Positions 45,201-54,921 of a DNA stretch of 64,000 bases are shown piece by piece (positions within the stretch are counted from its first letter, which is position 1; every line of letters begins with the position of its first letter). Origin of the DNA: Nymphaea colorata. Its lineage: Eukaryota; Streptophyta; Magnoliopsida; Nymphaeales; Nymphaeaceae. A program made the position numbers and the translations under genes. Where the stretch lies: NCBI RefSeq assembly GCF_008831285.2, contig NC_045144.1, positions 12,449,858 through 12,513,857 on the forward strand, read 5' to 3'. A model generated the notes under the pieces. It was not told where the DNA came from and ran no database searches. It saw nothing but the letters and a program-made list of their open reading frames with translations.

Positions 45201-48200
45201 TTTCAAAACTGAACCTAACCGAGGTCCAATCAATGTCATACAGCTTGAAACCAACTAGCCCAACTCGAACCAAGGTTCAGGTTCATGCTATTTTCAAATC
45301 TCCATTTCATATTTCATATCCAGATCATACAATCAAGTCTTATTTCCGTGTCTGGATCTCATATTCAAGTCCAGACCTAACCTATTTTTCTATATCCATT
45401 CCATTATTCCAATTTCAGATCCTAGTTATTGAATCATAATATAAATTTCAATATCATATCCAAATCCATCTTCTAGAATTTTTCTTGGATCTAGATCTGG
45501 ATTTGGGTTTCAACATCATGCCCATATTTATGATCCACATGTGAGATTAATGCACTTTATATCTCAAAAATGTATTATGTTTTTCTCATTTCATGCTTAA
45601 TGGCAATTTACAATTAAGCATTCAAAACACGCATAATTCTTTGTTGATCACTTTGCATCCATGGAATCAAAATTGGTATCCGTATGTCGCCGAGACAAAC
45701 ATTTTTCCGATTTATGTCAAGTTCTAGAATAAAGTTTAGAAGTGTGTTTATCCTCTTCGTATTCTCGCGTTGTTTGTTATCCATGCTCAATTTTGAGCCG
45801 AATACTTTATAAAAAATCAATCAGTGCAAAGTCTGAATGAGATCACAACGAGCAAAATACAATTAAAAAATATACTTTTAGCATACAGTTTGGAGTGTTG
45901 AAGAGAAGAAAACGTGTCAAAAGTTTAGTTAGATAAAATATCCCAAGGAGGTTTGCCTTTTGTTTTTCCTATAAATAATCCTCTTCCCCACTTTTGGCAC
46001 TATACACTTTGAGTTATTCCTTGAAAAGCTCAAAAGGTTGGTAAAATTCTAACCAATACTCAAAAAAAGGTCCATCTCAAAACAAGTTAAATTATTTAGA
46101 GTCTTGGTTTGGGTTGTATTAGCAGTCAACTTACACCCAACTAGACTCAATGTGGAGGTCATGGAAGCATATTCAACCAGGGTGCCAGCTTCATATAATT
46201 TCGTTTTTTTTTTTTTTCTATTTGCAATTTAGTGTTTTTATCTTTATGCATGTGTAGTTTAGGTTTTTTGTTTTAGCATGTTTAGTTTAGTTTTCTTTTT
46301 GCTTTTAGCATGTTTGGTTTTCTTTTGTTTCTATGTGTTTACTTTACTTTATATCTTTCTTATTTCAGAATGTTCATTTTTTAGATTAGCTTTATCTAAA
46401 TGTCTTTAGGGTAGACACATGAGTCATGTATGCCCATCTCGTCATTGTCTCTTTCTTTTAATTTCATGTTTTTGCTTATGTAGTTTTACTTAAACCTTGC
46501 ATGTAGAATATAGTTCTCTTTCATATTTTCTTTAATAATGCATTGTACCTCAAATTGGATATCCACTAAACCACTTTGCACCCACATGCACTTCTTGTTT
46601 AAAACCAGACTAGGTCAGCAAAGTAGCATACATTATGTGCATCAACTCTGGTATGTAAAAAACTGAATTTAGCTTAATCTTCATATAAGAATCATTTTTA
46701 AACCATAGTTTTCTCGATAAAATGTTTTAAAAGGCAATCTCTTTAAATAATTAAAAAAACCAGTCATGTAGGCATGGAGTCCAAACCTAGCTCATTTGAC
46801 TAAGACCTCGTTTATACTAGTCTTAGAGCATAGTACTTATAAACCTACTCGCATAGCCAAGGCCTAGTTAAACTTCTGTAAACATTTAGTCATATAAAAT
46901 GAATGAAGTGTATATCATATATGACATGATTTGACTAAGACTAAACACACTTGCTACAGTCAAATCCAAGTAGATCCAAACGCAGTGTAGACAAGACTAA
47001 ACCTAGTCACTTTGGCCAACTTACGCTTAGCTAATTTGGATATTGGATGTCAATTCAAAGTATTGGATTCAGATAATAAACCTTATGTTGATATAAGCCA
47101 TGACATTAACCCAAGTCTAACCTACTTGGATTTGGATCTCAAGTATTAGATTTTGGATCCAAAGTATTAGATTTCGCTTGGATTATGGATATTGGATTTT
47201 AGATTTCATATCTCAAGTATTAGATTTTGGATCTTGGATTTTAGACTTTCAAATTTGGATCAGATTTCACATACAAGTCCCAAATCACAAATCCTCATAT
47301 TATGGATTATAGATTTTGGATTTCAGAACTTAGATTTTGGATTTTAGATTTCAGAACTTGGATTGAATTTCAAAGCAAATGAGTATTTGATCATAAACCT
47401 AGGATCAATGTCTACATAATCAGACCCAAATATAAGATTTTAAACCATGTAATCTTGAGATTTTGATATATCCTTCCTGAAGCTGGATCTTAAAAGATCC
47501 AGTCATGAATTGAACATCAAATTTACTGGATCTTTGACCTTGGATTTTGGATCATGAGTCTCAATCACATGAAATGCCATTTTGAATTTTACAACATCTC
47601 TTATTTTAAACTTAAGAAAAAAACTATATAAAATTTCTTAGAACATGATTATAAGTCTTGTGTTCTGAACGAGTCCATGTCCTACACCCAAGTCATGATA
47701 GAGACTAAACTCCAGGTCCATATGACATAGGTGTGGCGTGCATCATATTACATTTAGAACATTGATTTGCATTATTTATGATGATTCAGAAACGTACCAA
47801 CATCAAATTAATTTTTTTTTGGTTCATCAGTCTACTTCTGAGATCTACTTAGATTTTTTAACATGCATGATTTCAAAATTAGGATGTGTTTACTTTCTTA
47901 GGTTTTGGACAACATTTACTCTAAGAAAATGAAACATTTACTAGCCCTTTGTTTGACTACCCCTAATAATGTGCCAGGAATGGCTGGACTTTGTATTTCC
48001 ATCTCTCGGAATCCCACACAAGGAACAAAGGCAAGTACAGGTAATGATATTCTATTTGTTATGAGTTTCATGTAAGATTTAAAAAAAAGAATGACATGTA
48101 AACACCCCCTTTTAAAACACAAGCTGTTGGTGTCAGGATAAATAAATCCAAAGGAAGGCTGACCGCTTACTAGCCTCCACCCTATCCCTTGTGCCAAGCC

Positions 48201-49958
48201 CTTGGAGATAAATCATTGACAAGGAGGGAGGAATAAATTAACAAAACCCGAAAAAATATTTGAAATTCTTTTTACAAACTGGGGTAAACTCAATGTTTTC
48301 CAATAAAATGTGGGCGTGAAAAGATTTTCTAAATTTTTCTAATAATATATCAAGTTTTCCTTAAATGGCACCAAAGAGCTGTTCTCGACAGGCAACAAAG
48401 CTCTATGTAGGCACAACCAATGTGGCCAACTCTTGGTTTCCAGTTTGGCAACATGATCTCAGAAATTAAAATTGTGACAGTGATTGTGGCATACATTGTC
48501 TTAATAAAAATGATACCAGGAGTTACCCTAATACATTAACTTCTTCTATATATTATAAGCTTTTAAATGTACTCAAATTTTTTTATTCAAAATTAGTTTA
48601 TCATCACCATATATGTACATTATTCCATCAATCCATCATCGCATTCTTAATGATATGCCATGTTGATAAAATACAATAAAATAAAATCGAAGCGTCTAAA
48701 GCAGATCATATAACACATCCATTGAATATATAACATATATATGTAGATCCAGAATTAAACTAATTTTGGATCCACAATATGAATATGGATTCAAAGTAGA
48801 ACTGGATCACACTCAGGAGAATATATTTGGATCATAGATGGACCTAAATTAAAGGATCTAGATTCATTTCAGTTTTGGATCTAAGGACCAACCAAGATGA
48901 TAAATGAATCCTAATTTACAAATCAAAGATGGATCCTAAAAATTTTGGATCCATGAATCATGTCTAGATTAAAGCATGGTTTGCTTCTGTTAATTTAGTA
49001 ATGCATTTGTATAAGTTCAATAACTGAAATTACTTCTTACAAAGAAACAAATCCAAAACTCCAGATTATATTAGATTTTTTTTTTCACGACTTGAACATA
49101 CTTGAAAAAATCTATAAATAGAATACCATGTACCAGAAAGATGAACCAACGTGAATGAAAACTTTGGAAATTATATGAAAAGGTCTTCCTGGTCTATAAT
49201 GCCTTACGAATCCACCCAAAGCGCACTAGATTAAGGCATAGGCATCCAAAAAATTAAATAGGACCTTGAAGCGCAGGTTGGTATGCAGGCTGGGCTTGGG
49301 TTGAACAGCGTGCTTCCTGTCAAATCTAAGGGCCAAAAGTAACAATGACAAATTATGTCAGAAAATATTGCATATAATTTTTTATTGATTTTTTTTATTA
49401 AAAGATATATATAAGTGCAGCATGCCAAACAAGAACTTTGAAACTGAATCTATGACCGATAAGGAAACAACTTTGTTACCAATAAGGTTTTAAATAGCTC
49501 GATTACAATCAATTTGAGTGAGCCAGCAGGATTTCGGACTACTGAAAATAGGGAGGGAAACATTGAAGCCCAACCTGTGGGCGTTTGGTAAGATGAGTAC
49601 TGCTAATCAAATGTTCAGTCACATAACAGAGACGGGGGGCAATCATGGCGGCGGTGGCCTAATTAGGTGGCTTTATCCTTTTCCTTCTGGATCGAGTCCT
49701 GCCCACTGCAGGTGAAACCGGAGCCTGCCTAATCGTATCTTGCTGGTTTAGACTTCAGAAGGTCGGGTAGACCATGAAAAAGTCAAGGCAGGTAAACCAG
49801 TGGAACCCCTCTATAAAATCCTGCAAAAAATGTTTGGTCCCTTCAATTCTGATATTGGTTTTGGTTGACAGGAATTACTAAACAGCAATCGAGGGACGTC
49901 AAAATTTCAGATCGTATGATCTCCGTTGGTGTGATGTATCAGCTACTACCCCATCAAA
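45201..49958. other. Gene-free, repeat-like A+T-rich region
   Basis: No gene is recognised. At 47040-47560 and again around 48720-48960 the sequence is composed of short GGATTTTAGATT / GGATCCA / TTGGAT-like words in irregular order, a degenerate short-period repeat. T-rich runs of tagtttaggtttt and gcatgttt words occur at 46240-46340. Open frames (47738-47932, 47916-48197, 49231-49428, 49518-49715) lack domains. Confidence 0.5.
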
Positions 49959-50175
49959 AGTGTTAGAATTTGAGAGAAAGAGGAGGAAGGAGAGTGCACG
50001 CACGGATTTACGTGGTTCGGATTTGTAAATCCTACATCCACGGCAAAAACATCACGCAGTCTCGCTCTGGTTTTCCATTACATTATTTTCCAGACTTACA
50101 AGGAATAGATATACGTTGGGGAAAGATTTACAATAAAGGAATATTTCTCAACGTCCCATTAACGGCTAGATGAGG
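49959..50175. mobile_element. Possible solo or partial copia LTR
   Basis: Begins TGTTAGAATTTGAGAGAAAG and contains TTTACGTGGTTCGG ... ACATCCACGG, a phrase characteristic of some plant copia LTRs. The right end and a TSD could not be fixed. It lies just upstream of the MsrA-like exons and may have displaced the gene's promoter or first exon. Confidence 0.45.
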
Positions 50176-50458
50176 CATGAATGGCAACAGTAGCAGAGTT
50201 AATAAGGAAGGAAAACTTGCCAAATCCATGCGTGATGTTGCAACGGTTTTCTCATCAAAAAGCTTGAGAAGGACGACCATAACCAAAGAGCGGCCACCAG
50301 CTCTTCCTCACAGATCCCGTCCCAGTTTGCAGAAGAAGCAATTTTTGCAGCAGGTCGGATGCTTAATTCGATTGTTATTAGCGTCTTTTTCTTTTGAGAA
50401 CATTCTGTTTGTGTTAACTGGCTTTCCTTTTTCATCATCGATGGATGATCACATATAG

Positions 50459-50805
50459 CAAGTTTTTGGACGGTGGAGGCCGCATTTGGGCGTGTAGATG
50501 GAGTTTTAAGAACATCAACTGGTTACTTTGGGGGCATCCGGAGGAAGCCTACCTACAGAGAAGTGCAAAATGTGAATTTCTTCACACAGTAAAGAAAAGA
50601 GTTCATCATAAATTTTAGAAGGAAACTTATCAACCTTTATTCAGCATAAGTTTCAAATCCAGGTTCTTTTCTTCTCCAGGTCTCTAATGCGAACACAGGC
50701 CACACAGAGGCAGTGAAGATTGTTTATGACAAAAGAAGCGTCTCATTTACATCCCTTTGTGAGGTTTTCTGGGATACACACGATCCCACAAGCAAAGAGT
50801 TTCTG
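50459..50805 (+). CDS. MsrA-like gene, exons 2 and 3
   Basis: Exon 2 (50459-50571) starts after CACATATAG and ends AAT before GTGAAT; exon 3 (50680-50805) starts after TTCTCCAG and ends TTTCTG before GTATCC. Together they carry the altered active site and the GHTEAV and FWDTHDPT motifs. The splice junctions keep one frame. Confidence 0.78.
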
Positions 50806-50900
50806 GTATCCTGTCTTTCCTCTGTTATCCTTTCTTTACTGCTGCTTTCACCAGTTAGTCGTTCTTCATTCCAATTGACATGAAATGAGGTGGTTATCAG

Positions 50901-51389
50901 CAATTTGGACTTAGCACACATCTTAGATCTGCAATATTTTACGCCAATGAAGGAGAGAGAAAGGAAGCTATGCAATCAAAGGTCAGAAGGCAAATGAAAC
51001 TCAACAGAAGAATAGTCACGGCGATTCTTCCGGGTCATTCCTTAGAATTTTTCCTTGCTGAGAATTTCCATCAAAAGTACTATTTGCAGAAACGCCACAT
51101 TAGACTTTGTGAATGTCTCAATCTGAGGAGCACGGAGCAATTTGTAGACTCACATGTTGCCTGCAAACTCAACGGGTAGCTATTGAATGTCTTTCTCTCT
51201 TCCTCTTGCACACGGACAAACACACACACACGTCAATGGAATAATGAACTTCTGAGATCTTTAATTAGAATTTACTTTCTCTTTCAGTTATTTGGGAGGA
51301 GATCCTGCTAACGTTGACGAAAACAAAGAACAGCTGCAGAGATTGATAGATGGTAATGATATTTCTCTGGACGCAAAGAATATGTTGGA
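50901..51389 (+). CDS. MsrA-like gene, exon 4 and start of exon 5
   Basis: Exon 4 (50901-51175) follows GGTTATCAG and holds RSAIFYANEGERKEAM, RRIVTAILPGHSLEFFLAEN and the FHQKYY motif. Exon 5 begins at 51288 after CTCTTTCAG (YLGGDPANVDENKEQLQRL) and stays open to 51389, where the transposon begins. A possible donor GTAATG lies at 51352, so the coding part may instead end there and resume further downstream. Confidence 0.75.
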
Positions 51390-52527
51390 CGCTGTTTTTT
51401 TTAAAAAAACGCGTATTATATGCTGAAAACGTCCGAGTCGAATAAAACGGAAATAAGGCGCGTTTTTTTCAAAAATTCAGCGGTGAGCGTTCTTTATACG
51501 CGTCTTTTCCGTTTTTTAAAAGCGTGCGAATGGCATGGCATGTAATATTTATAAAATATTTGGTTTCTTTTAAATTTGATCGCTCCTTTTAATGGCAGAA
51601 ACGTATTTTTTGATAAGAATAAGAAAAGGAGTTAACTTAAAAGAAAAGTTAAAATCTATCCCTTTCCCCCTCGCGATTACTTCCTCCTCCTAGTGTCTCC
51701 TCCTTCAGTCGACCGTTTCTCTCTGCTGATTCAAAGACCACGTGAAGAGGAAGTCGCCGGACCGACGAGCGGTGGTGAGGGCGGTCGATGGGAAGCTGAC
51801 GGGAATCGCTGAAGATTTTTTCAGCGGTGAGCGTTCTTCAGTCTTCACTCGACCTCAGGCATTCGACAAAGGCCAGCGGGCGTTGCGGTGATTTTGGGCA
51901 AAATCAGCACATAGAGGCCACCTAATCTTATGCTTGCTTTTTTTTTTTTGCAGTTGGTTAAACCTTTTTATGTTTCCCCTTTAGTTTTCCTCCTTTTTTT
52001 TGTTGCATTTGATGCTATCGTATTATGTTTTTTAAAACCTGCCTTACCTGAGCCTGTAAATTTTGTATCGTTAATCTGCCTTACGTTTCTCTCTTAGTTT
52101 CCACATTTTATCGTTGCCCTCTTGCTTAGGTTTGATGCTTTAAAACCTGCCGATTTTACTTAATGCTGTGAATAATGTGATGGGTTACGAGTCTTACGAC
52201 TTACGAGTATGAATTTTGTTATTTTATTTTATTTTTTGAAATCAAATATATATAAATTTTTCAAATTACTAAAATCATGGTATCATCTTTGCCCTATCGG
52301 AACCCTATCCGAACCCTCACAATATCCGAACCCTTACTTTTGTGATGAATGCTCGAGCCTTTGCAAATTTTTCAATAGTTTTTTTATTTATTTCTCATTT
52401 ACTTTTATTTTTATATAATTATCAGGATTTTTTATTTATTTTTAAAAATTTACCATCTTTTTTCCGTTTTATTCTTGAGATTTATAATTTTACCGAATTA
52501 TACCCGTACCCGAGATTTGTGACAATG
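51390..52527. mobile_element. TIR-type element (family A), copy 2, 1138 bp, with gene-like G+C-rich core
   Basis: The left end (cgctgttttttttaaaaaaa, then cgcgtattat, then a gagtcgaataaaac block) aligns with the left end of the element at 4774, and the right end (ttccgttttattcttgagat ... tttgtgacaatg) with its right end. The flanks carry gttgga directly outside both ends (51384-51389, 52528-52533), a candidate 6-bp target duplication. The core, about 51660-51910, is G+C-rich and codon-like, unlike the A+T-rich arms, and may be captured host sequence. A 19-bp phrase, ttcagcggtgagcgttctt, occurs twice in it (about 51477 and 51819). Confidence 0.6.
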
Positions 52528-52533
52528 GTTGGA

Positions 52534-52621
52534 GCTCATCCTTCACAGCTTGAGCGGAAGCTGGTTTATGCTTCTTCCAGCAGGAAACGATCTTCTTCTG
52601 CAATTTATGGAGGATAGATGA
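52534..52621 (+). CDS. Possible last coding segment of the MsrA-like gene
   Basis: Immediately right of the transposon a frame runs gctcatccttcacagcttga... to a TGA at 52619-52621. If the transposon and one gttgga copy are discounted, this frame is the continuation of exon 5. Alternatively an intron from 51352 may splice to an acceptor at CCAGCAG (about 52577-52583), which also leads to the same TGA. Either way the protein would end LLLQFMEDR. Confidence 0.45.
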
Positions 52622-53159
52622 GGCTATTTCTTTTCCAGTGGGGTATACTGTAATGATGAAGAAAATGAAAGCGATGACGGAACTTGTCGAGAAGTTGACT
52701 TTGCAATACTTATTTTAGTCAGTTGACTTTCTCTTCTTTCAAAGGCATGACATTGCCCTCCTTTTCATCCTTTAGTCAAAGTGATTTGATTGCTTTTCCA
52801 ATGAGAGGGTACATGATTCGGAGAGATGTAACCACGACTTTTTCTGCAATTCAAAGTACTAGAAAAACTCAAAAAAATTCGCAAATAATACAAAGGTACT
52901 GTAGCTGTATCTACAATAGAGAATGATGATGCACGCGGATCCGCTGTGCAGATGAGTCGAAACAGCCATCATGTGAGCATGTATGAATGACATGCATCCG
53001 CAAAAGAAGGGCAATTCGTGTGTTAATGCTTTCCATCTGGGATAGTTTGCGGTGCGTAAGGTGGTTAGCACATTCTAAGAGACATGTACAAAAGGTGGCA
53101 GACTTGTGTGGGAACATTCTACATACCTGATGTTAAATCAGGAGGTGCTTGGCGCTGCT
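52622..53159. other. Non-coding stretch after the MsrA-like gene
   Basis: Expected to contain the 3' UTR. No other gene is recognised. Confidence 0.45.
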
Positions 53160-53545
53160 TAGGGCTGCACAACAAGTTAAACCAACAACAACTGGAACTT
53201 GACTTGAATTAGTTTGAAAAAACTCGACTCAAGTTTGCTCGAATTTAAATTTACCCTTAAAATTTTTAAATGAGTCGAGTTGTAAGAACTTGACTTATAA
53301 ACTAGGGTTGGCTCGACTATGTCAAACCGGTTTGTCATAGTTGCATTATTTAAACAAGTTAACATGCTAAACTAATTGATCGATTAAACGAGTGGAAAAA
53401 AAGAGAGACAATTAAAAATGAGTTAAGCGAGTCAAGCTCTTGCACATTTTATAGTTTACTCGAGCTCAAGCCTGTTCTATGGAGCTCGGGTCGAGTTGAA
53501 GCTCAAGTTTTTTGAGTTGTGTCGACGGCTCGTGTGCAGCCACTG
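53160..53545. mobile_element. CTCGAG-rich MITE, about 386 bp (probably hAT-type)
   Basis: The left end TAGGGCTGCAC and the right end GTGCAGCCACTG form an inverted repeat of about 8-9 bp. The interior has many opposed GAGTCGAG / CTCGAGCTC / ACTCGA words. This composition is typical of a widespread class of plant hAT MITEs. No target duplication was confirmed. A related repeat starts at 63842. Confidence 0.55.
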
Positions 53546-53821
53546 ATCATGGAAGGCTGTTAACACATAACCTGCTTCCGTGCAAAAGACGTAAACAACT
53601 CCCAATTCCTCAAGCTCTATGGCCTTTTTAAGTACACCAGCCCAACCGCGCAGAATAAAAACCCAGCAGCTCCTCCCCATTTCCCACTCAAAGGACGTCG
53701 GAAGTTGCTGGTCTTCCATTGATAACAAGCTCTCAGAACACGACAACCATACGGCAGTCATCTCGTCCAAGGAAAGTGAAACCGTGTCGTTGCTCCATAG
53801 CACCTTTGCCTTCTTCGTCAT
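53477..53821 (-). other. 114-codon open frame, possibly a C-terminal remnant of the AP2/ERF gene
   Basis: Reads MTKKAKVLWSNDTVSLSLDE and WLSCSESLLSMEDQQLPTSF, which could be the acidic C-terminal region of a DREB-like protein. It is in another frame, 150 bp beyond the AP2 stop codon, and overlaps the MITE at its end. No domain is recognised and it may be chance. Confidence 0.25.
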
Positions 53822-53967
53822 CTAGTCTAAACACTTCAGGGGCGAACTCAAGAAAATTAGCCTTTGAAGTGGCGCTGATGCAGTTTGTTGTGTTGCTGGC
53901 GGTGGTGGTGGTTGTTTGCTAGTCATTGGAATTCCATGGCCTTGTGAATTGCCCAAATTTCAAGGTT

Positions 53968-54324
53968 TCACGCGTCGGCACAAAGAAGGTGATGAAGAGA
54001 GAGAGAATTTTGATCAATCCCCCGTTGGTAACCTCCTTGCTCTGTGGTGATAATGCAGGACTGGGGAAGGTTCAGCACCACACAAACACCATAGAGCTTG
54101 CGGGCTGCGGCATCATAGGCCACCGCAGCCTGGTGCGAGGTGTCAAAGATGACCAGGATCCGCTGTTGGGCTCATGTATCTCAGCGACCCATTTGCCCCA
54201 AGTCCTCTGCCAAACACCTATAGTGGCAAAGTGCATTTTCAGGCCCTCCTTTGCCCTTCACGCATCCTTTCCTTGAACACCTATTGTTGCTTTTCTTCAT
54301 TGGTTTGGCGTCTCCATTCTCCAT
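53968..54324 (-). pseudogene. DREB2-like AP2/ERF transcription factor gene, broken by two frameshifts
   Basis: The frame starts at ATG 54324 (an in-frame TGA lies just upstream) and reads KKSNNRCSRKGCVKGKGGPE, the DREB2-type lead-in to the AP2 domain. Near 54215-54222 one base is lost; the next frame reads VWQRTWGKWVAEIHEPNSGS, the first AP2 strands with WGKWVAEI. Near 54155-54165 a compensating shift returns to the first frame, which gives FDTSHQAAVAYDAAARKLYG and LNLPQ, the AP2 helix. The first frame alone has stops at 54181-54183 and 54172-54174 and ends at 53968-53970. DREB2 proteins bind DRE/CRT promoter elements in drought and heat responses; a broken domain would not bind DNA. The rest of the domain is well conserved, so the breaks are recent or may be assembly errors. 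Confidence 0.78.
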
Positions 54325-54481
54325 GGCATAGATGTCATGTCAAGCGGGTGGCAGGTGCTTTCTCCCTTTTCCACCTAAATACAGGACGACACTAAAGAAC
54401 TTAAGATATAGAGAACATAAGGAAAAGATGTGATTTAGAACCAGGGATGAAAAGGTGCCCCTCCTGCTTCCTACTGCTTTC

Positions 54482-54489
54482 AATATATA
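54482..54489 (-). promoter_or_regulatory. TATA box of the AP2/ERF gene
   Basis: TATATATT on the minus strand (CCTATATATTGAAAGC), about 160 bp upstream of the ATG. This leaves a leader of about 130 nt, a normal plant spacing. A CCGC/CCGCC-containing stretch lies just upstream at 54497-54515. Confidence 0.6.
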
Positions 54490-54620
54490 GGCCTTTGAGG
54501 CGGAGATCTGCGGCTCAAGTTTAACTCGTTAGCATCCAGATGGGTGGCTGATATGTCTTCTTTTCTTAGTGCGACCTGCTAAGATGTCTTCTTTTCGTAG
54601 TGCGATATGCTTTTATTCGC

Positions 54621-54732
54621 TTTATTCACTGTTCTTTATTCGCTCTGTCTCTGACGAATCTGATTTATTCGTTGTTCTTTATTCGCTCTGTTTCTGACGA
54701 ATCTGCTTTATTCACTGTTCTTTATTCACTCG
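54621..54732. repeat. 43-bp tandem repeat, 2.6 copies, in the AP2/ERF upstream region
   Basis: Units start at 54621, 54664 and 54707 with tttattc(a/g)(c/t)tgttctttattcg and contain ctctgt(c/t)tctgacgaatctg. On the minus strand each unit carries GAATAAAG twice. Confidence 0.85.
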
Positions 54733-54874
54733 CGAATTCGCTAATGGACGAATCTGCTTTTGTACGTGGTATTTCTTTAGAATATATTCCAATCAATCAC
54801 TCTCGAATTGGCCAATGGACGAATCTGCTTTTGTACGTGGTATTTCTTTAAAATATATTCCAATCAATCACAGT
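54733..54874. repeat. 71-bp tandem repeat, two copies
   Basis: Copies at about 54733-54803 and 54804-54874 share aatggacgaatctgcttttg, tacgtggtatttcttta and aatatattccaatcaatcac. The gacgaatctgc word is also in the adjacent 43-bp unit, so the two arrays are related. The left copy contains the palindrome GCGAATTCGC. Confidence 0.85.
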
Positions 54875-54921
54875 TTTTCCATGGTAATGGTAGTGATTGA
54901 AGTATTGACTGGAATTATTAT

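Larger units (their letters stand above)
50236..52621 (+). pseudogene. MsrA-like (peptide methionine sulfoxide reductase A family) gene, Ser/Ala at the active site
   Basis: Five exons with GT-AG introns and matching phases: up to 50353 (open from 50236, true 5' end unknown), 50459-50571, 50680-50805, 50901-51175 and 51288 onward. The product reads [71 protein letters not shown] and then AENFHQKYY, an ordered match to MsrA (GCFWG-E-F, GY-GG, GHaE-V-v-yDp, FW--HDPT, yRSaIf, AE-YHQ-Y). MsrA enzymes reduce methionine-S-sulfoxide in proteins. Here the catalytic GCFW is ASFW, so the nucleophilic Cys is absent; I recall that plant MSRA5 also has GSFW, but this copy's C-terminal part (LNGYLGG) looks different. 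No start codon or signal peptide was found in frame, and a 1.1-kb transposon sits in the last exon or intron. It may be a living gene with missed 5' exons or a young pseudogene. Confidence 0.72.

Noticed and set aside
53926-54276. 116-codon plus-strand open frame
   Set aside because: Lies opposite the AP2/ERF domain, whose motifs on the minus strand are clear.
54600-54880. CRISPR-like array
   Set aside because: Repeats are contiguous tandem units without unique spacers, in a plant genome.
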